A stretch of 8,501 nt of DNA from Lysobacterales bacterium (GTDB taxonomy: Bacteria > Pseudomonadota > Gammaproteobacteria > Xanthomonadales > Marinicellaceae): positions 1 through 8,501 of the forward strand of contig JALWML010000680.1 in assembly GCA_027083915.1 (NCBI GenBank), written 5' to 3'. This document shows positions 1-6,524 of the stretch, piece by piece. How positions within the stretch are numbered: the stretch's first letter is position 1; each line of letters opens with the position of its first letter. A model generated the notes under the pieces. The model saw nothing but the letters and a program-made list of their open reading frames with translations. It did not search any database and was not told the DNA's origin. Made by a program: the position numbers and the translations under genes.

Positions 1-327
1 GTGCTGCATAAACGCATTGAACAACGGTTTGAGATTATGCTTAAGCAAGGTTTTATCGAGGAAGTTGAAGGGTTAAAAGCTAATCCTAAGATAACTTTTG
101 ATATACCTTCCATGCGTTGTGTTGGCTATCGTCAGGTCTGGCAATACCTTGAGGGAGAGCTAAATCGTGATGAAATGATATTCAAGGGCATTGTTGCCAC
201 GCGTCAATTGGCGAAAAGACAATGGACTTGGTTGCGTAAGGAAGAAAATGCTATTTGGTTGGATTCTACTAAGTCAGGTTATTTGGATGAAATCAAACGC
301 TTAACCTCAGAATTTATTGAAAGCTAA
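1..327 (+). CDS. miaA: tRNA dimethylallyltransferase MiaA, C-terminal part (5' end outside window)
   Basis: MiaA transfers the dimethylallyl group of DMAPP to N6 of A37 in tRNAs that read codons starting with U. The 108 codons visible are the C-terminal third of a protein usually about 300-320 residues long. Recognisable family segments are LHKRIEQRF with MLKQGFIEEV near the start, MRCVGYRQVWQYL around residues 38-50, and the tail TRQLAKRQWTWLR at about 67-79, which is strongly diagnostic. The GTG at base 1 is the internal valine codon before LHKRI, not a start. The gene therefore begins to the left of the window. It ends with TAA at 325-327. In many gammaproteobacteria hfq follows miaA; here rimK follows instead, after 27 bases. 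Identification is by remembered family motifs and is secure. Confidence 0.95.
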   Translation: MLHKRIEQRFEIMLKQGFIEEVEGLKANPKITFDIPSMRCVGYRQVWQYLEGELNRDEMIFKGIVATRQLAKRQWTWLRKEENAIWLDSTKSGYLDEIKRLTSEFIES

Positions 328-339
328 AAGACCTTTGTT

Positions 340-354
340 GTATCATAGTGATAC
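340..354 (+). repeat. Perfect 6-bp inverted repeat directly before the rimK start
   Basis: GTATCA (340-345) and TGATAC (349-354) are exact inverted repeats separated by TAG, and the second arm ends on the base before the ATG of rimK. No Shine-Dalgarno-like purine run is seen in the 27-base gap after miaA. The hairpin would sit where ribosomes load, so it may lower or control rimK translation, or it could be a small operator. The role is inference; chance is also possible for a 6-bp stem in AT-rich DNA. Confidence 0.45.
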
Positions 355-1227
355 ATGAATATCTTAATACTTTCAAGGAACAAAAGACTTTACTCCACCC
401 AAAGACTTTTCGAAGAAGCGCAGAAGGCAAAACACAACACCGCCATCGTCGATTACATGCATTGCAATATCATTTGTGAAAAAGAAAACCCTGTGGTCTA
501 TTATAATGGACAATCTCTGCGGTTTATCGATGCCATCATCCCTCGCATTGGTTCAAGCTTTACTTTTTATGGTTCAGCACTTATTCGCCAGTTTGAAATG
601 CAGAATGTACCCACATTAGTTGCTTCTCAAGCCTTATTAAAAGCTCGCGATAAACTGCATTGCTTGCAAGCTTTAACCGTGGAAGATGTGGGTATGCCCA
701 AGACCTATTTCACCCATTATTTTTACAATATTGATGAAATAATTACAGCTGTTGGTGGCTTTCCTTTTGTGATGAAACAGCTAGAAGGTACGCAAGGTTA
801 TGGTGTTTTTCTGATTAAAGACCGCAAGCACGCAGGTGAAATCATCAATGCCCACCAAAGTGCTAACAAGCGTTTTATTATCCAAGAATTTATTGCTGAA
901 TCTAAGGGCGCAGATATTCGTGCTATTGTCGTTGGTGGTAAGGTAGTAGCAGCCATGAAACGTCAAGCTCAAAAAGGGGATTTTCGTTCCAATTTACACC
1001 AAGGTGGCAAGGGAATAAATATCGCACTTACTGACGATGAGCATGAAACCGCTATAAAATCAGCCAATGCCATGGGATTAGAAGTGGCCGGTGTTGACAT
1101 GTTGCAATCAAAACGCGGACCGTTAATTATAGAGGTCAATGCCTCGCCAGGTTTGGAAGGCATTGAAAAAACCACTCGTATCAATGTTGCGATGAAAATA
1201 ATTCAGCACATTCAAAAGATTACCTAA
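355..1227 (+). CDS. rimK: RimK, ribosomal protein S6--L-glutamate ligase (ATP-grasp)
   Basis: This 290-residue protein matches the RimK family over its full length (E. coli RimK is 300 residues). RimK uses ATP to add glutamates to the C-terminus of ribosomal protein S6 in the cytoplasm. The N-terminal domain has ILSR at residues 4-8 and IIPRIGSSFTFYG at 61-73, both typical of RimK. The ATP-grasp part has ARDK (97-100), the nucleotide loop around K141 with EGTQGYG (144-150), GDFRSNLHQGG (208-218), D248 in AGVDML, and the metal-binding E260/N262 in IEVNASPGLEGIEKTT. The ATG at 355 fits the usual N-terminus, but it has no clear ribosome binding site and is preceded by a small hairpin. The gene probably shares a transcript with miaA. 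It converges on fhs with only 12 bases between the two stop codons. Other ATP-grasp ligases such as lysine-biosynthesis LysX are less likely because the S6-ligase signature blocks are intact. Confidence 0.94.
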   Translation: MNILILSRNKRLYSTQRLFEEAQKAKHNTAIVDYMHCNIICEKENPVVYYNGQSLRFIDAIIPRIGSSFTFYGSALIRQFEMQNVPTLVASQALLKARDKLHCLQALTVEDVGMPKTYFTHYFYNIDEIITAVGGFPFVMKQLEGTQGYGVFLIKDRKHAGEIINAHQSANKRFIIQEFIAESKGADIRAIVVGGKVVAAMKRQAQKGDFRSNLHQGGKGINIALTDDEHETAIKSANAMGLEVAGVDMLQSKRGPLIIEVNASPGLEGIEKTTRINVAMKIIQHIQKIT

Positions 1228-1239
1228 AAGAGGCTAATA

Positions 1240-2910
1240 TTAACCAACACCCGTAATTGTTCCGTCTTCATGTACTTCAATTTTAGTTGCAACGGGGATT
1301 TTGGGTAGTCCTGGCATGCGCATAATGTTACCAGTTAGAACCACTAAAAAGCCAGCACCAGCATTTATTTGAATGCCACGAACGGTGACTTGAAAATCCT
1401 TGGGTCTGCCATGTAATTTTGGATCATCTGATAAAGAACTAGGAGCTTTTGCAATACAAACAGGTAAATGTTCTAGACCTAATTTTTTAATTTGTAATAA
1501 ATCTTTTTCTGCATCTTTAGTGAAGGACACATCATCAGCACCATACATTTTTTGACTGACCTTGGTGACTTTTTCAAAGACAGAATCAGAGCTATGGTAA
1601 AGTGGTTGAAAGACTTGTTCATTATTAGCTACATCCATCACGGCTTGAGCCAATTCTACAGAACCTTTGCCACCTTCAGTAAAATGGCGTGACTCGGCAA
1701 ATTTTATACCGAGTTTTTCAACATGTGATTTCACAATGGCTATTTCGGCATCGGTATCAGCTGCAAAGAGATTGAGTGCTACTACCATCGGTTTGTTGAA
1801 TTTTTGTACGCTATCAATATGCTTATTTAAGTTTTCAAGCCCAAAAGCAACGGCACTTAAATCTTCTGACTCTAAATCGTTTTCGTCCTTACCACCATGT
1901 AATTTAAGAGCGCGAATTGTTGTGACTAAAACCACGGCTGCTGGATCTAAGTCAGCCGACTGACACTTAATATCAAAGAATTTTTCAGCACCCAAATCAA
2001 AGCCAAAACCCGCTTCGGTAATTGCCCAATCCGAATAATGCATTGCCATTTTTGTTGCCACTACCGAATTACAGCCATGAGCAATATTAGCAAAAGGACC
2101 GCCGTGAATAAAGGCGGGACATCCTTCCAAAGACTGTACTAAATTTGGGTGGATAGCATCGTTTAATAATGCCATAAGCGCACCTGTAAAGTTTAGTTGT
2201 TCTAAATAGACAGGCTCATTATCATGGGTGTATCCCAATAAAATTCGATTGAGTCTTTTGCGTAAATCTTCTTTATCATTGGCTAAACACAAAATTGCCA
2301 TGATTTCAGAAGCTGCTGTTATATCAAAACCACCTTCACGCGGGACGCCTTGAAACTTGCCTCCCAAACCCAAAACAATGTGCCGTAACGAACGATCATT
2401 CATATCCATAACACGACGCCAAACGATGCGTCTTGGATCAATATTGAGTTTATTGCGATGATAAATGTGGTTATCTAACATGGAGGAAATCAAGTTGTTT
2501 GCAGAAGTAATCGCATGAAAGTCTCCAGTGAAATGTAAGTTTATTCGGCTAGCTGGAACAACTTGGGCATAACCACCACCTGTTGCACCACCCTTTATGC
2601 CCATACAAGGGCCTAAAGAAGGTTCTCGCAGTGCCAAACAAACAGATTCGCCCAATTGTTTTAAACCTTGGGCTAAACCAATTGAGGTAGTGGTTTTGCC
2701 TTCACCAGCTTTGGTTGGAGTGGTTGCCGAAACTAAAATAAGTTTATTGAGGTTTTTGCGGGGTCTTTTTTGTTTTAACGCATCCAAATGCACTTTAGTT
2801 ATTTCTTTACCATAAGGCATCAACTGTGCTTCATCAATTTGCATTTTTTCAGCAATCGTTAAAATAGGTTTAACTTTGGTTTTTTTTACAATTTCACTGT
2901 TTGATAACAT
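1240..2910 (-). CDS. fhs: Formate--tetrahydrofolate ligase (10-formyl-THF synthetase)
   Basis: Fhs is a cytoplasmic enzyme that joins formate to tetrahydrofolate at the cost of ATP, giving 10-formyl-THF for one-carbon metabolism. Read from the ATG at 2910 it has 556 residues, the usual family length. The P-loop is TPTKAGEGKTTT (residues 64-75). It is followed by LREPSLGPCMGIKGGATGGGY, the family signature with T where many members have A in GGAAGGG, and then by INLHFTGDFHAITSANNL. The second signature appears as TTIRALKLHGG. A GTG at 2943 in the same frame would add 11 residues and overlap the upstream gene by 17 bases. I prefer the ATG because it gives the standard N-terminus (MLSNSEIVKK) and follows a purine-rich AACGAGA. 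The gene is 16 bases downstream of the ferritin-like gene and is last in this minus-strand run. No convincing terminator is visible after its stop. Confidence 0.96.
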   Translation of the reverse strand: MLSNSEIVKKTKVKPILTIAEKMQIDEAQLMPYGKEITKVHLDALKQKRPRKNLNKLILVSATTPTKAGEGKTTTSIGLAQGLKQLGESVCLALREPSLGPCMGIKGGATGGGYAQVVPASRINLHFTGDFHAITSANNLISSMLDNHIYHRNKLNIDPRRIVWRRVMDMNDRSLRHIVLGLGGKFQGVPREGGFDITAASEIMAILCLANDKEDLRKRLNRILLGYTHDNEPVYLEQLNFTGALMALLNDAIHPNLVQSLEGCPAFIHGGPFANIAHGCNSVVATKMAMHYSDWAITEAGFGFDLGAEKFFDIKCQSADLDPAAVVLVTTIRALKLHGGKDENDLESEDLSAVAFGLENLNKHIDSVQKFNKPMVVALNLFAADTDAEIAIVKSHVEKLGIKFAESRHFTEGGKGSVELAQAVMDVANNEQVFQPLYHSSDSVFEKVTKVSQKMYGADDVSFTKDAEKDLLQIKKLGLEHLPVCIAKAPSSLSDDPKLHGRPKDFQVTVRGIQINAGAGFLVVLTGNIMRMPGLPKIPVATKIEVHEDGTITGVG

Positions 2911-2916
2911 TCTTAA

Positions 2917-2923
2917 TCTCGTT
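2917..2923 (-). promoter_or_regulatory. Weak ribosome binding site deciding the fhs start
   Basis: On the minus strand AACGAGA lies six bases before the ATG at 2910. It is a modest Shine-Dalgarno match. It matters because it favours this ATG over the GTG at 2943, which lies inside the preceding coding region. Confidence 0.5.
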
Positions 2924-2926
2924 AAA

Positions 2927-3442
2927 TTATTGTGGTCCGCCACTGTGGATTATTTCGTAATACTTCTTTTCCAATTCTAACTTATGTTCTGCTTCTTCGA
3001 TAGCCAAGAAACGAAAAGTATCTTGTAATTCACCTTCAGGCGCATTATCTGCCAAATCTTGGTATTGCTTCATTGCCGCATCCTCGCGTGCCAGCGCATA
3101 TTGCAAAATAGTTTGGTCATCAGGGTTGTCACCTAAGTCTAATAACTGCACATAATCAGAAAATTTGTGGTTTTCAGTTGGTGTTTTGATGCGTTCACCC
3201 AATTGACTTTGCACATAAGGATCATTTTTTAAGGATAAAAACAAGTCGTAATGTTGTTGTTCTTCTTCTGCTAATTCTTCCACAATATAACGTATGTTTT
3301 TACTCACTTTAGGAATCATAGCTGTATAGAAATCACGCGCCGTTTTTTCAAAAGAAACAGCCACCTCTAAAATTTCTTCAACAGTCATTTTTGACTTTAG
3401 CTTTTTATAGGACTTTGAGTGTCCTTCTTTGTGTTTACTCAT
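2927..3442 (-). CDS. Ferritin-like diiron protein (rubrerythrin-type four-helix domain, no rubredoxin)
   Basis: The 171-residue protein is a four-helix ferritin-like domain with a full set of diiron ligands: E32 in FEKTARDFY, E61xxH64 in EEEQQHYDLF, E120 in LAREDAAMKQY, and E150xxH153 in IEEAEHKLELEKKYY. It contains no cysteine, so the C-terminal rubredoxin of classical rubrerythrin is missing. The N-terminus is lysine-rich (residues 3-18) and shows no signal peptide, so it is likely cytoplasmic. An ATG at 3469 would add nine residues (MRRRSDEVI), but the ATG at 3442 has GAGGT four bases before it. The gene sits between a 72-base inverted-repeat element and fhs, in the same direction as both flanking genes. 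Family members are linked to peroxide or oxygen detoxification and iron handling; which role applies here is not shown. A peroxidase protecting the upstream Fe-S-rich complex is a possibility. Confidence 0.85.
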   Translation of the reverse strand: MSKHKEGHSKSYKKLKSKMTVEEILEVAVSFEKTARDFYTAMIPKVSKNIRYIVEELAEEEQQHYDLFLSLKNDPYVQSQLGERIKTPTENHKFSDYVQLLDLGDNPDDQTILQYALAREDAAMKQYQDLADNAPEGELQDTFRFLAIEEAEHKLELEKKYYEIIHSGGPQ

Positions 3443-3446
3443 AATT

Positions 3447-3451
3447 ACCTC
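3447..3451 (-). promoter_or_regulatory. Ribosome binding site of the ferritin-like gene
   Basis: GAGGT on the minus strand stands four bases before the ATG at 3442. It is a strong match that decides this start over the in-frame ATG at 3469. Confidence 0.75.
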
Positions 3452-3470
3452 ATCACTTCTACGCCTCATT

Positions 3471-3542
3471 TTGTCATTCCCGTGAAAACGGGAATCCAGT
3501 TCTATTTGAGACTCTGGATCCCCGCGTTCGCGAGGATGACAA
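3471..3542. repeat. 72-base REP/MITE-like inverted-repeat element
   Basis: Two 29-base arms (3471-3499 and 3514-3542) are imperfect inverted repeats. They match at 23 of 29 positions, start with TTGTCAT and end with ATCCAG, and flank a 14-base centre. Each arm is itself a hairpin. The left arm has a perfect 8-bp stem, ATTCCCGT/ACGGGAAT, around GAAA (3476-3495). The right arm has ATCC-CGCG/CGCG-GGAT with one C/A mismatch (3518-3537). This is the GTCATTCCCG...CGGGAATCCAG type of dispersed repeat found in many proteobacterial genomes. It is more GC-rich than its surroundings and nearly fills the 113-base gap between the NuoI-GltD gene and the ferritin-like gene. No T-tract follows the hairpins on either strand, so a classic intrinsic terminator is unlikely. 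It could stabilise the 3' end of the upstream message or partly uncouple the downstream genes. Confidence 0.88.
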
Positions 3543-3555
3543 TAAAGACTTGTTT

Positions 3556-5382
3556 TTATTTATTTAAAAATTTATCAATATCATCCGCCACACGATGACC
3601 ATCTGCCACCGCATTAATCACATCAGGACCTTTGACCATATCGCCAGCTGACCATAACCAGTCAACTGAAGTGTGACCCTGTTCATCAATTTGTATTCTT
3701 CCACGGTTCCATTCCAATTCTTCGGTTAATTCTTCTCCTAAAATTGAAACATCACTCATCTGACCAATGGCTTCTATTACCATATCAGCTGCATGAAACT
3801 GTAAATCTTCTTCATCGTATTTTGGTGCAAAACGTCCTTGTTCATCAAAAATGGAAATCACTTTGACGGTTTCAAGTCCAATTAATTTATTGTTTTTAAT
3901 GACACATCGTTTTGGACCACGCGCATCTAAAATAACAATACCTTCTTCTTGTGATTCAATCACTTCTTCATCATCGGCTAAAAAGGTTTTACCTAATTGC
4001 TCTAATGCAGTTAAAGTGATATTAACTTCACCGTATTTTTGTTTTTGCAATCGAGCCAATGAGCGGGCAATATCCATTGCCACATTACCACCACCAATAA
4101 CCACAGCTGATTTTGGCACATTAAATTTATCGCCTTTTGGTATCATGCGTAATAAATCAACGGCTTTAACCACCATCTTGTTGTCACTGCCAGGTACACG
4201 TGTTGAACGGCCCATTTGCATACCAATTGCCATAACAACGGCATGGTTGTCTTTTTGTAATTGTGCCATGGAGATATCTGTACCGACCTTGACATTGTAT
4301 TTGATGTCAACGCCTACCGATTGTATGACTTCAATGTCTTGATCTAATCTGTCTTCAGGCAAACGGTAATTAGGGATACCATAACGAGTCATACCACCTG
4401 CTTTTGGTAAGGATTCATAAACCGTTACTTTATGACCTTTTTTAACCAAATCAAAAGCCGCTGTCAAACCAGCAGGTCCTGCACCAACCACGGCAATGCT
4501 TTTACCTGATTTTTTACGTGCTTTGCCTTTACGTGCAATTTGCTTGATTTTGGTTTTGGAAACATTATCCATCGCAAAACGTTTAAGCCAACGAATCGCA
4601 ATAGGATCAGACTCGCCTTCACCATGACCAAGAGAACAAGCTGTTTCACAAATATGCGTACAAACACGTCCACAAACATGTGAAAACGGATTGGTTTCAT
4701 ACATCCATTCCACGGCTTGTTCCAAATTGCCTTCGTAAATGGAGCGAATATAATTGGGTGCATGCATATGAGCAGGACAGGCATCTTCACACAAGCCACA
4801 ATCCACACAACGCGAGGCTTCTTCTATTGCCATTTCCATGGTAAACCCATCAACAATTTCATCGAAATTATCGATACGTGCTTCGGGCTCCATTTCACCC
4901 ATTGGGCGACGGGTTCTATCCAACAAATCGCTGTCTTCGGTTTTGGTCCAACCTTTTTCAAAGCTATCGCCATGAATACCTGTTTCTTTTGGAAAGATAA
5001 AGTAACTATCGGTTTCATCACCATCACAAACATGCACATATTCGCGTGTCATTTCTATGGCAGATGTTGGGCAAATATCCACACACAAGGCACACCAACA
5101 GCAACGACCGTAGTCAATGGCTGGGCGTAAGTTGCGTAAGCCTTTTGCAGCATCTTCTTTAATTGAAGGAACTTCAACCATGGTAATAGCGGCGTTGTCA
5201 CAAATCTTTTGACAAGAACTGCAACCTATACATTTATCTAAGTCATTAATATGGAAACCACGGTAACTGGCACTAGCTGGTCGTGGACCAAGTGGTTCAG
5301 TTACGGGCTTTCTGGCATAAAACTGTAAATTCTTTAATGGATTAAGAATACTGCCTTTGTCACTGTAATTAATTTTTTTCAT
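3556..5382 (-). CDS. NuoI-like ferredoxin fused to GltD/NfnB-type FAD-NAD(P) oxidoreductase
   Basis: The 608-residue protein joins two modules. Residues about 10-115 are a NuoI-like 2[4Fe-4S] ferredoxin with C51xxC54xxC57xxxC61 and C94xxC97xxC100xxxCP, plus an extra C95. Residues about 160-608 resemble the glutamate synthase small subunit. They carry C192xxC195xxC198xxxCP followed by C237xxxC241xxxC245xxxC249, then an FAD fold with VVGAGPAGLTAA (298-309), GGMTRYGIPNYRLP, a second dinucleotide fold with IGGGNVAMDIA (429-439), and the closing SAGDMVKGPDVINAVADGH (578-596). GltD itself is about 470 residues, so the N-terminal ferredoxin is an addition. The gene is last in the nuo-like run and its ATG overlaps the NuoD stop as TAATG, with GAGGT upstream. 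I infer that it replaces both NuoI and the NuoEFG input module, moving electrons between NAD(P)H or a partner and the NuoB cluster. The usual GltD arginine pair (YRR) of the NADPH site is replaced by a segment reading TALEQ (458-462). No signal peptide is seen, so it should be cytoplasmic and peripheral to the membrane. Confidence 0.88.
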   Translation of the reverse strand: MKKINYSDKGSILNPLKNLQFYARKPVTEPLGPRPASASYRGFHINDLDKCIGCSSCQKICDNAAITMVEVPSIKEDAAKGLRNLRPAIDYGRCCWCALCVDICPTSAIEMTREYVHVCDGDETDSYFIFPKETGIHGDSFEKGWTKTEDSDLLDRTRRPMGEMEPEARIDNFDEIVDGFTMEMAIEEASRCVDCGLCEDACPAHMHAPNYIRSIYEGNLEQAVEWMYETNPFSHVCGRVCTHICETACSLGHGEGESDPIAIRWLKRFAMDNVSKTKIKQIARKGKARKKSGKSIAVVGAGPAGLTAAFDLVKKGHKVTVYESLPKAGGMTRYGIPNYRLPEDRLDQDIEVIQSVGVDIKYNVKVGTDISMAQLQKDNHAVVMAIGMQMGRSTRVPGSDNKMVVKAVDLLRMIPKGDKFNVPKSAVVIGGGNVAMDIARSLARLQKQKYGEVNITLTALEQLGKTFLADDEEVIESQEEGIVILDARGPKRCVIKNNKLIGLETVKVISIFDEQGRFAPKYDEEDLQFHAADMVIEAIGQMSDVSILGEELTEELEWNRGRIQIDEQGHTSVDWLWSAGDMVKGPDVINAVADGHRVADDIDKFLNK

Positions 5383-6524
5383 TATCTATCTACCTCTGGT
5401 GGACAGGCATCGAGCGAGAACATAATTTGTGCGACATCCTCTAAACGTGCACCTTTAGCTAAAAACTCCAACGTTTGCACCGCATGCATGGAGGATGGGC
5501 CACGAACATGAACCCGATAAGGTTTATCACCGCCATCGGAAACCACGTAATAAGCCAATTCGCCTTTGGAAGATTCTACACGTGCATAGGCTTCGCCTTT
5601 TTGCACATTCCATGAAAGTGGATTAGGTATTGGCGTGCGAATCTTCCCCTTAATTGAAGGCAATCGTTCGATGATTTGGCGTAAAATTTTAATGCTTTGG
5701 AACAACTCATCACGTCTGACTAAAATACGCGAATAAGCATCGCCTGCCGTTTGAGTCGGAATATCAAAATCTAATTCATCATAAACCAAATAAGGATCAT
5801 CACGGCGCACATCATAAGCCAAACCACAAGCCCTTAAATTAGGCCCTGTGACACTGAGCTCTAAGGCTTGCTCCTGTGTCAATGCACCGCAACCTTTGGC
5901 ACGATCGACAAAGACTTGGTTGGTGAACAATAGATTATCGTAATCGTTTTGACGTGATTCGAGATAATCCAGCAAGTTGCTCAGTTTTTGTAAAAACTCT
6001 GGAGGCAATTCACGACGAACACCACCAGGGATATTGTAAATACTGTAAACCCGACCGCCGGTAAAGTCTTCGAATAAATCCAATACCAAATCCCTGTCAG
6101 CAACACCCCAAAACATCGGTGTGTACATGCCTGTTGTGGCAGCATGTCCACCAAAGGTGAATAAATGTGCTGCAACACGGGAGAGTTCTAATTGCATGGT
6201 ACGAATCCATTGAGCTCGAATCGGTGCTTCGATGCCCATGATTTCTTCAACAGCCATGGAATAAGCCACTTCCATCGGTGCAGGATCAGGAACACAAATA
6301 CGAGGGACAATGGCTAGGTTTTGTATCCACAAACGCCCTTCCATTAGCTTTTCAAAGCCACGATGCAAATAACCTGCATCGGCCTTACCACTAACGACGG
6401 TATCACCATCGAGCATTAATCTAAAGGCGTAGTTACCTTCGATGCCTGGATGGTTTGGGCCAATGAAAATTTCGTATTCATTGCTCTCACCGAGTTTTAC
6501 GGCCTGGTAATTTTCTGGTCTCAT
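5382..6524 (-). CDS. nuoD: NuoD-like (49-kDa / [NiFe] large-subunit family) subunit without a full NiFe site
   Basis: This is the large catalytic-fold subunit of a complex I/group 4 hydrogenase-type complex, 380 residues from the ATG at 6524. Family blocks are IGPNHPGIEG (21-30), GYLHRGFEKLMEGR (51-64), MEVAYSMAVEEIMG (84-97), YNIPGGVRRELP (163-174), GPNLRACGLAYDVR (227-240) and the end SLDACPPEVDR (370-380). A [NiFe] enzyme would have two CxxC pairs. Here only one cysteine of each remains: C77 in RICVPD and C374 in DACPPE. Hydrogenase activity is therefore unlikely. The protein ends at EVDR, as complex I NuoD does in GEIDR, with no cleavable tail. E29 stands where complex I has the second histidine of GPQHPxxHG, as in group 4 hydrogenases. 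Its ATG overlaps the NuoC stop as ATGA. A GTG at 6533 is the alternative but lies within the ribosome binding site. Confidence 0.92.
   Translation of the reverse strand: MRPENYQAVKLGESNEYEIFIGPNHPGIEGNYAFRLMLDGDTVVSGKADAGYLHRGFEKLMEGRLWIQNLAIVPRICVPDPAPMEVAYSMAVEEIMGIEAPIRAQWIRTMQLELSRVAAHLFTFGGHAATTGMYTPMFWGVADRDLVLDLFEDFTGGRVYSIYNIPGGVRRELPPEFLQKLSNLLDYLESRQNDYDNLLFTNQVFVDRAKGCGALTQEQALELSVTGPNLRACGLAYDVRRDDPYLVYDELDFDIPTQTAGDAYSRILVRRDELFQSIKILRQIIERLPSIKGKIRTPIPNPLSWNVQKGEAYARVESSKGELAYYVVSDGGDKPYRVHVRGPSSMHAVQTLEFLAKGARLEDVAQIMFSLDACPPEVDR

Noticed and set aside
1232..1245. Near-palindrome GGCTAATATTAACC between rimK and fhs as a bidirectional terminator
   Set aside because: It is only 14 bases with no room for a proper loop, AT-rich, has a mismatch, and no T-tract follows.
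2908..2943. GTG at 2943 as the fhs start, overlapping the ferritin-like gene by 17 bases
   Set aside because: The ATG at 2910 gives the normal family length and N-terminus and has a purine-rich stretch before it.
3443..3470. Ferritin-like protein extended upstream to the ATG at 3469 next to the repeat
   Set aside because: The ATG at 3442 has a strong GAGGT at good spacing; the upstream extension MRRRSDEVI is encoded by the leader that contains this site.
3851..5130. Plus-strand open frames of 163 and 137 codons opposite the fusion gene
   Set aside because: They lie fully antisense to a gene with strong family motifs, have no recognisable domains, and have composition expected of shadow frames.
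3556..5382. Ordinary glutamate synthase small subunit GltD
   Set aside because: There is no gltB neighbour, the protein is about 140 residues longer with a NuoI-like ferredoxin in front, and the gene is coupled to nuoD-like.
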